Shown piece after piece: positions 52,348 through 62,556 of a stretch of 64,000 nt of DNA. The DNA is from Trogon surrucura (lineage: Eukaryota > Chordata > Aves > Trogoniformes > Trogonidae): assembly GCA_020746105.1 (NCBI GenBank), contig CM036619.1, positions 645,395 through 709,394 on the forward strand, read 5' to 3'. How positions within the stretch are numbered: position 1 is the stretch's first letter; each line of letters starts with the position of its first letter. The notes beneath the pieces were generated by a model, which did no database searches, was not told the origin of the DNA, and saw only the letters and a list, made by a program, of their open reading frames with translations. A program made the position numbers and the translations under genes.

Positions 52348-52733
52348 TCACAGAATCCTCGAGTGTCTTAGGCTGGAAGGGACCTCAGAGCTCATCTAAT
52401 CCAACCCCCCTGAACCAGCCCAGGTTGCTCCAGGCTCATCCAGCCTGGCCTGGGACATCTCCAGGGAGGGGGCAGCCACAGCCTCTCTGGGCAATCTGGT
52501 CCAGAGTCTGGCCCCCCTCGCACTGAAGAATTTCTTCCTCAGATCCAACCTAAACCCATTCTCCTGCAGTTTAAACCCATTTCCCCTTGTCCTGTCACTG
52601 GACACTTGTCCAAAGTCCCTCCCCAGCCTCCCTGCAGGTCCCTTCAGGCACTGAGGGCAGGGATAAGGTGCCCCCAGAGTCTTCTCTTCCCCAGCTGAGC
52701 ACCCCCAGCTCCCTCAGCCCATCCTCGAGCCCT
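52348..52733 (-). mobile_element. CR1 LINE 3' fragment
   Basis: GTCACAGAATCCTCGAGTGT tail, CATCCAGCCTGGCCTGGGAC, CACTGAAGAATTTCTTCCTC; close to 21955-22660 but retaining the 3' end. It stops at about 52733 against a sense CR1 end. Confidence 0.93.
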
Positions 52734-52838
52734 GAGCAGCCTGGTCTGGTGGGAGATGTCCCCGTCATGGCAGGAGGTTGGCTCAGATGATCTCTGAGGT
52801 CCCTTCCAACCAAAGACCTTCTGGGATTCTGTGATACC
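52734..52838 (+). mobile_element. CR1 LINE 3' terminus
   Basis: GGTGGGAGATGTCCCCGTCA, GATGATCTCTGAGGTCCCTT and CTTCTGGGATTCTGTGATA. Confidence 0.88.
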
Positions 52839-52849
52839 CCGGGGCTTTG

Positions 52850-53345
52850 CTGTTGTGTCCAGTTCTGGGCCCCTCAGCTCCAGAGGGACAGGGAACTGCT
52901 GGAGAGAGTCCAGCGCAGCCCCAGGGATGATGGAGGGAGTGGAGCATCTCCCTGGTGAGGAAAGGCTGAGGGAGCTGGGGCTCTGCAGCTGGAGAAGAGG
53001 AGGCTGAGGGGTGACCTCGTTCATGTTTATAAATATGTCAGGGGGAGTGTCAGGAGGACGGAGCCAGGCTCTGCTCAGGGATGTCCAGTGACAGGACAAG
53101 AGGCAATGGGTGCAAGCTGGAACATAGGAGGTTCCACAAAAATATGAGAGTGAGGGTGCCGGAGCCCTGACCCAGGCTGCCCAGGGAGGGTGTGGAGTCT
53201 CCTGCTCTGGAGACATTCAAAACCCGCCTGGACGCGTTCCTGTGCGCTCTGCTGTAGGTGACCCTGCTCTGGCAGGGGGTTGGACTGGATGATCTTTTGA
53301 GGTCCCTTCCAACCCCTGACATTCTGTGGTTCTGTGATTCTGTGA
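52850..53345 (+). mobile_element. CR1 LINE 3' fragment
   Basis: TGTCCAGTTCTGGGCCCCTC, GAGGAAAGGCTGAGGGAGCT, CAGTGACAGGACAAGAGGCA, ending GATGATCTTTTGAGGTCCCT with three ATTCTGTG-like terminal units. A 13-nt or so gap after AAAAATATGAGAG removes part of the NLLAVRV coding segment seen in relatives. Confidence 0.94.
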
Positions 53346-53607
53346 CACAGCGGAGGGTTGGGAGCCCGGTCAGCCGTGGGATCTGGACTGGCAGAAAGAA
53401 GCAGAGTTCGGGTAACGCCTGCGCGGGGTTGAGTTACTCTGAGCTGCGCCAGTTTGCTTACGGACAAGTCAACTCAGGTTGGTTTCCCTGCAAACTTCTT
53501 ACGCGTCTGAGCCCTCTGCCCTTCCGGCTTGCTCTCGAGCTCCCCACGATTCAAGACCTTCAAGGTTCAGCCTAGACCGTGCGGGGTTTTTATTTTTTTG
53601 GTTTTTT
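53346..53607. other. HSF1 intron 1, unique
   Basis: Nothing recognised apart from a T-run at about 53590-53608 next to the SINE tail. Confidence 0.35.
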
Positions 53608-53773
53608 TAGAATGGCCCAGGCTGGAAGGGACCTTAGAGATCATCCAATCCAAACTCCCTGTCATGGGCAGGGACGCCTCTCAACTAGATCAGGCAACAC
53701 GTGGGGACCCAGCGGGGATCGAACCTGCGACCTTCGGTGTTTTAGCACCGCGCTCAACCGAGTGAGCTCAGCC
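53608..53773 (-). mobile_element. tRNA-Ile-headed SINE with CR1 3' tail
   Basis: Read on the minus strand, 53773 down to about 53705 resembles tRNA-Ile(AAU): GGCTGAGCTCACTCGGTTGA, GCGCGGTGCTAAAACACCGA, AGGTCGCAGGTTCGATCCCC. A perfect B box (GGTTCGATCCC) and an A-box-like stretch are present. The anticodon loop is CTAAAA, one base short of CTAATAA, and the 5' acceptor strand is shortened, so this is not a working tRNA. It is followed by GATCTAGTTGAGAGGCGTCC and a CR1-type 3' tail (GATGATCTCTAAGGTCCCTT, ending CCATTCTA). Such tRNA-Ile/CR1 SINEs are known from passerine birds (TguSINE1); its enzyme would be supplied by CR1. Confidence 0.85.
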
Positions 53774-53779
53774 AACGCA

Positions 53780-53830
53780 GAGAGGCTGGACCAGGTGATC
53801 CTCAAGGTCCCTTCCACCCCAGCCGTCGGT
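53780..53830 (+). mobile_element. CR1 LINE 3' terminus
   Basis: GAGGCTGGACCAGGTGATCC then TCAAGGTCCCTTCCACCCCA, immediately beside the SINE head. A short sense remnant. Confidence 0.75.
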
Positions 53831-54189
53831 CTCCGCCCCGTCGCAGCAGCACGGGTGACCCCGGGAAGGGAGCAGGGCCGGCCAAGTGAAAAAGCGGTCG
53901 GTGCGAGCGCAAGGAAACGTGCCCCGGGCAGCCAGGAGCGCTCTGGTCACGGCGGCGGAGAGCAGGGGCTGCGGTGGTGAAGGTGACGTCCCGCGGTGGC
54001 CTCGGGGCTGCGGAGCTCACCGCGAGGGCCCCCAGCAAACTTGTTTGTCTTGGTGGAAAAAAATAGATAAAAAATAAAAAGCCAGCCCTGGAGCGGAGCA
54101 GCCCCAGCAGATCCAGAAACCTCGGCGCAAAGGTGGCTGGTACTGCGGGACCCCGTCTGCGGGGGGTGGCGAGAGTCGGCGTCCTTGGG
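53831..54189. other. HSF1 intron 1, unique
   Basis: Nothing recognised; short A-rich run at 54057-54080. Confidence 0.35.
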
Positions 54190-54855
54190 TTTCCTTCCCT
54201 TCTTTTTTTCCTCCTTCTTTTCCCTTTCCCCTTTTCCCCCTTTCCCCTCTTCCTTTCCCCTCTTCCTTTCCCCTCTTCCTTTCCCCTCTTCCTTTCCCCT
54301 CTTCCTTTCCCCTCTTCCTTTCCCTCTTCCTTTCCCCTCTTCCTTTCCCTCTTCCTTTCCCCTCTTCCTTTCCCCTCTTCCTTTCCCCTCTTCCTTTCCC
54401 CTCTTCCTTTCCCCTCTTCCTTTCCCCTCTTCCTTCCCCTCTTCCTTTCCCCTCTTCCTTTCCCCTCTTCCTTTCCCCTCTTCTTTCCCCTCTTCCTTTC
54501 CCCTCTTCCTTTCCCCTCTTCCTTTCCCCTCTTCCTTTCCCCTCTTCCTTTCCCCTCTTCCTTTCCCCTCTTCCTTTCCCCTCTTCCTTTCCCCTCTTCC
54601 TTTCCCCTCTTCCTTTCCCCTCTTCCTTTCCCCTCTTCCTTTCCCCTCTTCCTTTCCCCTCTTCCTTTCCCCTCTTCCTTTCCCCTCTTCCTTTCCCCTC
54701 TTCCTTTCCCCTCTTCCTTTCCCCTCTTCCTTTCCCCTCTTCCTTTCCCTCTTCCTTTCCCCTCTTCCTTTCCCCTCTTCCTTTCCCCTCTTCCTTTCCC
54801 CTCTTCCTTTCCCCTCTTCCTTTCCCCTCTTCCTTTCCCCTCTTCCTTTCCTTTC
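54190..54855. repeat. 13-bp homopyrimidine minisatellite, about 47 copies
   Basis: Almost pure C/T on the plus strand for about 660 bp. From 54241 onward the unit is CTTCCTTTCCCCT (13 bp), with a few 12-bp or shorter variants (CTTCCTTTCCCT, CTTCTTTCCCCT). The opposite strand is pure purine and reads as an endless GKEEGKGRGERKR peptide in one frame, which is an artefact. The tract lies 2.2 kb upstream of HSF1 exon 2, on the strand that gives C/U-rich RNA. Confidence 0.97.
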
Positions 54856-55261
54856 CCATCTTTCTGTCACGTCTTTTAGCAGCTGGAATCAGCTCAGGGC
54901 ACTCCTAAGTGTGGGACAGAGAGTAAAGGACAGTTATGAAGAGAAGTGCTCGACCACAGGCAAATCCTCTGCGAGGGGAATGAAGCTCATCCATGAACCA
55001 ACACCCCAAACCGTCCCCTTCTAAGGAACGCTCGCCTGGATTTGCCCTTTGCAGGTGGAATCTCCTGAAGTGTGTTTGGCGGTGGGTTGGGGATGTTTGG
55101 TTATTTTGTTTTCAGTAGTCTTAGTTCTTTAGGATTAACTCTGTGCTGAGATTGTTGGGTAACTCTTAAGACCCGCCTGGGTGAAGATCAAGTCTCGCAG
55201 ATGTTTGGTCTGATACCGGTGAGTTGGCTCAGAAGATCTCGGCTTCAGCTTTTCCCTGGAG
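54856..55261. other. HSF1 intron 1, unique
   Basis: Nothing recognised. Confidence 0.35.
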
Positions 55262-56050
55262 GTCACAGACTCGCAGAGTGTCGGGGGTTGGGAGGGAGCT
55301 CTGGGGGTCCCCCAGTGCCACCCCCTGCCAGAGCAGGGTCACCCAGGGCAGCCCCCACAGGAACGCGTCCAGGCGGGTTGGAAAGTCTCTGGAGCAGGAG
55401 ACTCCACACCCTCTCTGGCAGCCTGGGCCAGGGCTCCGGCACCGCACAGCCAACAAGTTTCTCCCCACGTTGAGCTGGAGCTTCCTCTGCTCTAACTCAG
55501 GCCCGTTATTCCTTGTTCTGTCGCTGGGCACCACTGAGCAGAGATTTTCAAGTCCCTTCATCATCCTCGTAGCTCTCCGTTGGACTCGGCGAGTCCAAGG
55601 GAGAGCTACGAGGATGATGAAGGGAGGAGGTCCCTGAACAGCCCCAGCTCTCTCAGTGTCTCTTCCCAGCAGAGATGTTCAGTCCCTTGATCCCCCTCGT
55701 CGCTCTCCCTCGGACTCTCCCCAGTAGGTCCCCGTCTCTCTGGGACTGGGCAGCCCCAAACTGGACCCAGGGTTCCAGGGCTGGTCTCCCCAGGGCAGAG
55801 CAGAGGGGCAGCAGAACCTCCCCAGCCCTGCTGGACACACTTTCCTTGGTGCCCCCCAGGCTCCCACTGGCCTCTTGGCCACAAGGGCCCGTTGCTGTCC
55901 CAGGGACACTCCCTGCCCACGGGACCCCAGGGTCTGTCTCCACGGGGCTGCTTCCCAGCAGGACGTCCCCTGACCTGTCCCGGTCCCTGGGGTTGTTCCT
56001 CCCCAGACGCAGGACTGTGCCCTTGTCCTGACTGAACTCCACAAGGTTCC
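55262..56050 (-). mobile_element. CR1 LINE variant with internal hairpin (copy C)
   Basis: The longest of the three hairpin copies: tail TCACAGACTCGCAGAGTGTC, the 35-nt arm inverted repeat at 55553-55587 and 55591-55625 (loop GGC), then antisense ORF2 up to TGAACTCCACAAGGTTCCCC. It agrees with copy B over nearly 600 bp, including the region inward of the hairpin. Confidence 0.95.
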
Positions 56051-57069
56051 CCTTCGCCCGTTGACGTTGGCTCCATCACTCCCAGGAGAAGCTTCGAGCA
56101 GCTTCTTGCAGAACCTGTCCCTAGAGCCCCCCTCCCCGTTACCGAACTCTGCCCGGACAAGCCCAGCACAGCCTGGGGGTCGCTGCAGCTGGGAGGCACT
56201 GGGTGTGTGCGGGTGGTCTGGCCCAGCTCCGCCGCTTCGCTTTGGAACCAAAAACCCCGACGGCTTCCCAGCCCCACCACGGCTTGTCGGTGCCTCCTCT
56301 GGTGCTCTGCCCGCGGCGACGTTAGCGGGAGGACGGAGCGGGGCTTCGCCGTGGAAGAAAGTCGGGGTTGTAAAACGCCGTTGGAGTTCTCGTGTCGCTC
56401 TGCCAGAACGAAAATCCCTCCTCCTGCTCTGCTGCAGATGCGTCGTTGACAGTACAATTCCCGCTCCGGCTGCCAGGGAGGTCATGGAAACCACGCTCGA
56501 TAGAACGGCCCCACGGAGCCAGGAGCTCGCGGGCTCAAACGGGGTCCTGGCTACTAGTCGAGAGAGCTCGAGTGGCCACAATAATTGTTCGGGGCACGCG
56601 CCGCTCTGTTGGTGCCACCTCCTCACCCGAAACCTGGCAGCAGGAGCCCCGCAAGGTTTGGAGGGGCAGGAATGTTCCGACCTGCCCCTTACCCGTCCCT
56701 GCGTCTTAAACCGACCTGCAGAAGGGGTTTGTCAGTCAAAGGGGAGGGTTAAAGCTCGCTGGCGCGCACCGCTTCCAGCTGCTCTGCCCCTCCGTACGGA
56801 ATTGCCGCCGTTCTGGGGTTTTTCTGCAGGTGTGTTTCACGTCAGGCTGGTTTGGTTCTCTTAATTTTCTCAGGAGATCATTGACTGTTGCTGTAGGTGG
56901 GAAAACAAATTATTTGAAGGAAGTTGGGGAATTCTCGGAGGTTTCCCCCAGCTTCACCTGCAGCAACGAAGACTTCCGATCCGTGAAACGAAGGGGCGGG
57001 TGGGTTTCTCTCCTCCCCGCGCAACAGCGGCCGGTGACGTTGCCTTTTCTCCGTTTCGTGTCTTGACAG
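56051..57069. other. HSF1 intron 1, last unique kilobase before exon 2
   Basis: CR1-free. It ends in the acceptor TTTCTCCGTTTCGTGTCTTGACAG. Nothing else recognised. Confidence 0.5.
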
Positions 57070-57178
57070 AGCGGCAGCAGCTTCCACGTCTTTGACCAAG
57101 GCCAGTTCGCCAAGGAGGTGCTTCCCAAGTACTTCAAACACAACAACATGGCCAGCTTTGTCCGCCAGCTCAACATGT
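57070..57178 (+). CDS. HSF1: HSF1 heat shock transcription factor, exon 2
   Basis: 109 nt, 36 codons plus the first base of the next, between TTGACAG and GTAAGT. It encodes [17 protein letters not shown] then [19 protein letters not shown], residues 43-78 of the protein, virtually the vertebrate HSF1 sequence. It contains the recognition helix (SFVRQLNM); Arg74 here corresponds to human Arg71, which contacts the GAA base pairs. The exit phase (1) fits the known TAT (Tyr) codon split before YGFRKVVHIE. Exon 3 was not found up to 64000, so intron 2 is longer than 6.8 kb here. Confidence 0.97.
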
Positions 57179-58598
57179 GTAAGTATCCCCGGGGCAGCTC
57201 GGGGCACCAAGCGTGAAGTTTCTCCTGAAATAAGGTTTTGCACTTCTTCTGCCCGGGTTTGACGTCGGGGGCGTTTCACCGAGTGGGGACTATTCGCTGG
57301 CTTTGCCGTTTTGTGGAGGGGACGCCAAGTGGTAGTTTTAAGCCTGGAATAACAGCTGAAAAGTTCTGCTAGATAGAAGGAACTTCAGGCTCGCAGGCTT
57401 CTTTTATCTTGAAATTCCCTGATTTTTAGCGCAGGAGTTCCGAATGCTCTCCCTGTGGTCATTAATGTTTGCGATGACGCTCTTTGCCGTCCTACGTGGT
57501 GCAGGAGAACCTCGCCTGGACCGCTGCCGCTGAGGCAGGACCACCACACGTGACCCGTCGCTGCCAGCGTCGTGTAGAGCAGGCAGTGACCCATCCTGCT
57601 CTTCTGAACACTCATTTTTTGAAAACAAATCCGCAGAATCGTAGCAGAACAGGTCTGGAGGGGACTTCTTTCAGTCCCATCCTCTGCTTCAAGGCAGGAT
57701 GAGCTACCTCTGCGCTGCTCCTGCTGACTTTGCATCTAATTATTTTTTTCCCCAAGCCTCCAGTAATGAAGGTTCCGTAAGTTCATCAAGGAATCGGTGT
57801 TGGTGCGAGGGCGGTGAAGTGGCGGAGCCGATTGCGGAGTCTGACCCAAACCTGCCCAGCTACAGCCTAAATCCCGATTTTTCCTGTCTGTTCTGGACAT
57901 CAGGGATTTATTCCTTTTCCATTTGCAACTTGGTGTCTTTGAAAACTTGATACCTCTCCTCAGTCCTCCTCCTTTTTCTTTTTTCTAGTAAACAACCTCC
58001 TCTTTTAATTCCCGTAGGTCGCCTTCCAGCCTTTAATCGTTGGCGTTGCTTTCCAGGCTGGCTTTGTTCCATCCCTTTGTTGGAGCGCAGGAGCCAGCGG
58101 CAGCCGGGTTGCTGGAGAGAACAAAAAGAGCAGATTTGTGTGTCCTGAAGGCGACGCTTCGGGGTATATCTCATCTTGGCCTTGGCCTTTCTCTTAGAAG
58201 CCCGATGCTGACTTTTCTCTTCAGCTCGTGATCTGCTGCAGCGTTTCCATCAGCCTCTCTTTGGCCGTTTTCTCTGGGTTTCCCTCCTGTAGTTGTTGGG
58301 TTTTACTCCTGCTCGGGGTTGTCACCGTCAGCGGAGCCTCTCTTTCCGCTGGTCAGAACGACTTGGAGTTGCAGCCGTGTCTTCCAGCGTACCGGAGCTC
58401 TTCCCCGTCGTGTTTTACCAGCCGGGTGAGGAAACGTCTCTTGGTCCTTCGTGCCATCAGTGAAGATGCTGAGTGGGACCAGCCTCGCGCTTGGAGGCAC
58501 AAGATTTTTTTGCTGACTGCTCCCCAGATGAGGCTTTTTCTCTTGGCTTTACGCCCGTGTTATGTCAGCCTCATCTTGCGGGTTTTCCTGCTTTGAGG
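57179..58598. other. HSF1 intron 2, mostly unique
   Basis: AT-richer than intron 1. About 57639-57702 (GCAGAATCGTAGCAGAACAG, GTCTGGAGGGGACTTCTTTC) is a short old CR1-like terminus in minus orientation. No further exon recognised. Confidence 0.45.
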
Positions 58599-59390
58599 AC
58601 AGAATCACAGAATCAAAGATTAGTTTTTGTTGAAAAAGACCTTTAAGGTCATCGGGTCCAACCACTGACCCAGCACTGCCAGGTCACCACTGACCCGTGT
58701 CCCCGAACCCCACATCCACCGGCTTTTACAGCCCTGTCCCTGCTCTGGGCAACCCCTGCCAGTGCCCCAGAGCCCTTTCAGCACAGAAATTCTTCCCCAC
58801 GTCCAACCTGAACCTGCCCTGGAGCAACCCGAGGCCGTTTCCTCTCGTCCCATGGCTTGTTCCTTGACCAGCCCGACCCCCCCTGGCTGCCCCCTCCTGC
58901 CAGGGAGCTGCAGAGAGCCAGAAGGTCTCCCCTCAGCCTCCTCTTCTCCAGCCGAGCAGCCCCAGCTCCCTCGGCCGCTCCTCCCCCACACTCGCTCTCC
59001 AGCCCCTGCCCCAGCTCCGTCGCCCTTCCCTGGACACGCTCCAGCCCCTCCGTGTCCTTCTTGTGGGGAGGGGCCCAACCCTGAGCGTGGGGTTGGAGGT
59101 GCTGAGCACAGGGGGACAGTCCCTGCCCTGCTCCTGCTGCCCACGCTGTCGCTGGCACAGACCAGGATGCCCTTGGCCACCTGGGCTCGCCACTGTCTCA
59201 TCTTCAATGGCTGTTGACCAGCACCCTCAGCTCCTTTCCCACTCACTCCTCCCCGAGGCTGTCGCGCTGCCGGGGTTGTTGTGACCCAAGGGCAGGACCT
59301 GACACTTGGCCTGGTGGAACCTCCCACGACTGACCTTGACCCATCCCTCTGGCCTGGCCGGGTCCCTCTGCAGAGCCTCTGGGGGACATC
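58599..59390 (-). mobile_element. CR1 LINE, long fragment of the young subfamily
   Basis: The tail CAGAATCACAGAATCAAAGA is followed by the CCAGGTCACCACTGACCCGT block, the shared CAGCACAGAAATTCTTCCCC to CTCCTCCCCCACACTCGCTC stretch, and antisense ORF2 with GTGACCCAAGGGCAGGACCT. It extends further inward than 17743, 34784 or 41943. Confidence 0.95.
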
Positions 59391-60327
59391 GTGTTTTGTC
59401 TGAGGTGCCTGCTGCTTTTCGGTTCATCAGGCTTTCACAGAAGAGAATGGCATTGGTTTAACCTGACCTTTTCTTGTCTTATGGGGTTTTTTTTCTTTTG
59501 TGGGTTTTTCAGTTGTTGTTTTGGGTTCTTTACGCTCACACGTGTGTCGGGAGCAGCACCCGCTCGCTGGGGAAGGTCCCGAGTTCCCGGGGCCCGAGGG
59601 AACGCTCCGTTTCCTATCGCTGTGTCGCCCAAAAAGGTCTGTGGCTGTGAGAGGCGCGGACCCAAGCTGAGCATTTCCGTGTTTCAGAGCCCCGTTGAGG
59701 ACTTGCACTGAGACAATTCACAGGGTAACAAAGATCAGGTGGTTCTTTGAAGCAACGGGTACAAGATTCAGAGTTGCCCTTGATAAATTCGCTCTGTGCA
59801 GTGATGCTGATGTGTAACGGTAACGCCAGCAAAATCCTGTGCCGGGTCTCTCTCTGCAGAAGGTGGAAGCACGATTCTTACCAGGTGACATCCCTGCCTG
59901 GGGAGAAGGAGAGGGAGCAGAGCCCCTCGACCGCCTCGGCCGGGTTTGTTCTCTCATCAGCACACTCCCTCCGTGCTCCTTCTGTCCCCTCTGCCGCTCC
60001 CCGGGGCGACATTCGGCACGATTTGAGTGGAGAGGGGGTGACTGGAGCCGTACGGGGATATTACGGCAAAAAATCCCACTCTGGGCCTTGTGGCCTTGAG
60101 AGTTTTGTTTTGAAACAACTTATCTGCCTGCGGGACGGTGTTCGCGTCATCTGGCCCTGGTCCGTAGCCGAAACAGGGCCCTCCCGGCACCACCGGCCTC
60201 CTCCGCGGGCTGGTTCTCGCCCGGCAGCCCCTTTTCACCTCCCTCCTCGGTGTCTGCACGACAGATGAGTGAGCACCCGCCTTCAGCCAGTCTCAAACCC
60301 TCGGGCTGAACTGCGGGTGCGCCCAAG
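59391..60327. other. HSF1 intron 2, unique
   Basis: T-rich near 59480-59525. No exon or repeat recognised. Confidence 0.35.
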
Positions 60328-60680
60328 GTATCACAGAATCACAGGATGTCAGGGATTGGAAGGGACCTCGAAAGATCATCCAGTCCAATCCCCCTGCCAG
60401 AGCAGGAACGCCTCGATAATGCTACACAGGAACGTGTCCAGGTGGGTCTTGAATGTCTCCAGAGAAGGAGACTCCACAGCCTCTCTGGGCAGCCTGGGCC
60501 AGGGCTCCGTCACCCTCACTGAGAAGAAGTTTCTTCTCGAGTTTAAGCGGAACCTCTTATGTTCCAGTTTCAGCCCATCACCCCTTGTCCCATCAGTGGT
60601 TGTCACCCAGAAGAGCCTGGCTCCATCCCTGAGACACTCCCCCTTTAGATATTTGTAAACATGAATGAGGTCCTGCCAGG
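60328..60680 (-). mobile_element. CR1 LINE 3' fragment, young
   Basis: Tail ATCACAGAATCACAGGATGT, GACCTCGAAAGATCATCCAG, TTTCTTCTCGAGTTTAAGCG. Nearly the same sequence as 9118-9422 and the reverse of 28450-28760. Confidence 0.95.
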
Positions 60681-61609
60681 AGAGCGAGGTTCAGTTGCTC
60701 CGGGTGTAATTAGGCGCGGGATGGCCGGACGCCTCCTGACCATCTCTCAGCGCAGCCTGTGCCCTCGCTGCCCTTTTCTTCTGCTGGTTTGAAGGCTCGG
60801 CTCAGCAGCAGGGACCGAAGAGAATCAGGGGATGGGACAAAAGCCCATCTAGGGGGAAAAGGCGTTCAGCTAAAAACGATGGGAGAAGAAATAAATCCCC
60901 GAGAGCAAGCTAAGGCGGGACTGGAACTTCTTTCTAACAACACCTTTCCCGAGTGGTTCAGTGTTTCTGGGGGTTAAAAAAAGTTCTGATGGGAGCTGGA
61001 AGGGAGGTGTTTGTAAGACCTCAAGAGTCGGGTTCTCCAAACAAAGCTCCTGCCCTCGACCAGGTTTTGGGGTGTTTCCGATGCCTTCGGTTACGCTGCT
61101 GCCGGGAGGCTGAGGCTTCACGCCTTGCGCTGGAAAATGAGCAAACCTGACTTCCTTAGACAGGAATTTATACATTTTTTCCTCTACTCAACCTGTTTCT
61201 GAACATCAATGCCCTTCTCCCCAGTCTGTGTTAGAGAGGCTCTGACTCACTTGGATTGTAAAAGAGATTCTGAGCGTGTCGGTGGTGGCAGCTTGAGGAT
61301 TTCAGTTTCTTGTGAGTGGTACAGTAGATGCTTCAAAATAAATCCAGAGCTTGTGCCTGCACTCCTCGCCCCGTTGGCTTGAGGAACAGGGATTGCTGAA
61401 GGGCACAGAGTGAGGAAAGGATCCCCAAAGTGCAACAGGATTTTCTGTGCTTCGTTTTTGGGGTCTGCTTGGTTCCCTTCTGATACGTTGTGTGGTCGTC
61501 GCCGCGTTTTTATCGAATGGCTTTGTCTTTAGCCTCACTAAACACACGCTGATGGGGGTGTTTCTGCACCCTGGCCGGTGTTAGAAACGGTGTGACCAGC
61601 AGGAGCAGG
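60681..61609. other. HSF1 intron 2, unique
   Basis: Nothing recognised. Confidence 0.35.
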
Positions 61610-62165
61610 GAGGGGACTGTCCCCCTGGGGAGGCCACCCCTGGAGTGTTGTGTCCAGCTCTGGGCACCTCGATCCAAGAGAGATCTCGAGGGGCTGGAGC
61701 GAGGGCAGAGGAGGGCGACGGAGAATAAATCTGATGAAGGATAAATCTGGAGAATAAATCTCGTGAAGGGCGACGGAAGGGGCTGGGGCTGTTGGGTTTG
61801 GAGCAGAGGAGGCTGAGGGGAGACCTCCTCACTCTCTGCAACTGCCCGACAGGACGGGCTGGAGAGGTCGGGGCTGGTCTCTCCTCACGGGCAACGAGCG
61901 ACAGAGCCAGAGGGAACGGCTGCAAAGTGCACCAGGGCAGGGTTAGATGGGACAGCAGGAGAAAGGATTTCCCAGCAAGAGCAGCCAGAGCTCGGCACAG
62001 GCTGCCCAGGGAGGGGGGGAGTCCCCATCCCTGGGGGTGTTGGAAGGTCGTTGGGATGTGGGGCTGGGGGAGATGGGTCAGGGCTGAGCTTGGCAGAGCA
62101 GGGCTCACGGTTGGACTCGATGCTCCCAGGGGGCTTTCCCAGCCTCAACGATTCTGTGGCTCTAT
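61610..62165 (+). mobile_element. CR1 LINE 3' fragment with AT-rich insertion
   Basis: Sense counterpart of 14290-14805: GAGGGCGACGGAGAATAAAT, the repeated GATAAATCTGGAGAATAAAT stretch, GGACAGCAGGAGAAAGGATT, ending CTCAACGATTCTGTGGCTCT. Confidence 0.93.
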
Positions 62166-62214
62166 GGGAAGCTCCGTTGTAGAACATCCTCCTCGCCGCT
62201 CTCCAGTGTGTGAC

Positions 62215-62276
62215 TGAACCTGGGAGCGAGCGCACCCTCAGCAGGTTCACTGATGGCACCGAGCTGTGCGGTGCAG
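62215..62276 (+). mobile_element. CR1 LINE ORF2 scrap
   Basis: Sense remnant reading RTLSRFTDGTELCGAV, the reverse counterpart of 14183-14240. Confidence 0.85.
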
Positions 62277-62556
62277 TCACAGGATCACAGGATGTCGGGG
62301 CTGGAAGGGAGCTCTGGGGATCCCCCAGTGCCACCCCCTGCCAGAGCAGGGTCACCCAGGGCAGCCCCACAGGAACGCGTCCAGGCGGGTTGGAAAGTCT
62401 CCGGAGCAGGAGACTCCACACCCTCTCTGGGCAGCCTGGGCCAGGGCTCCGGCACCCGCACAGCCAACAAGTTTCTCCCCGTGTTGAGCTGGAACTCCCT
62501 CTGTTCCAACTTAAACGCGTTATTCCTTGTTCTGTCGCTGGGCACCAATTCTTCAC
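62277..62556 (-). mobile_element. CR1 LINE 3' fragment
   Basis: GTCACAGGATCACAGGATGT tail, AACGCGTCCAGGCGGGTTGG, CCCGCACAGCCAACAAGTTT. It stops at TGTCGCTGGGCACCA, before the place where the hairpin occurs in copies A to C. Confidence 0.93.

Noticed and set aside
53700..53775. Functional tRNA-Ile gene
   Set aside because: Anticodon loop is short by one base, the acceptor stem cannot form and a CR1 tail follows; a SINE head explains it better.
53947..54870. Long KEEGKGRGER-repeat open frames
   Set aside because: They are the purine strand of the 13-bp minisatellite read in three frames.
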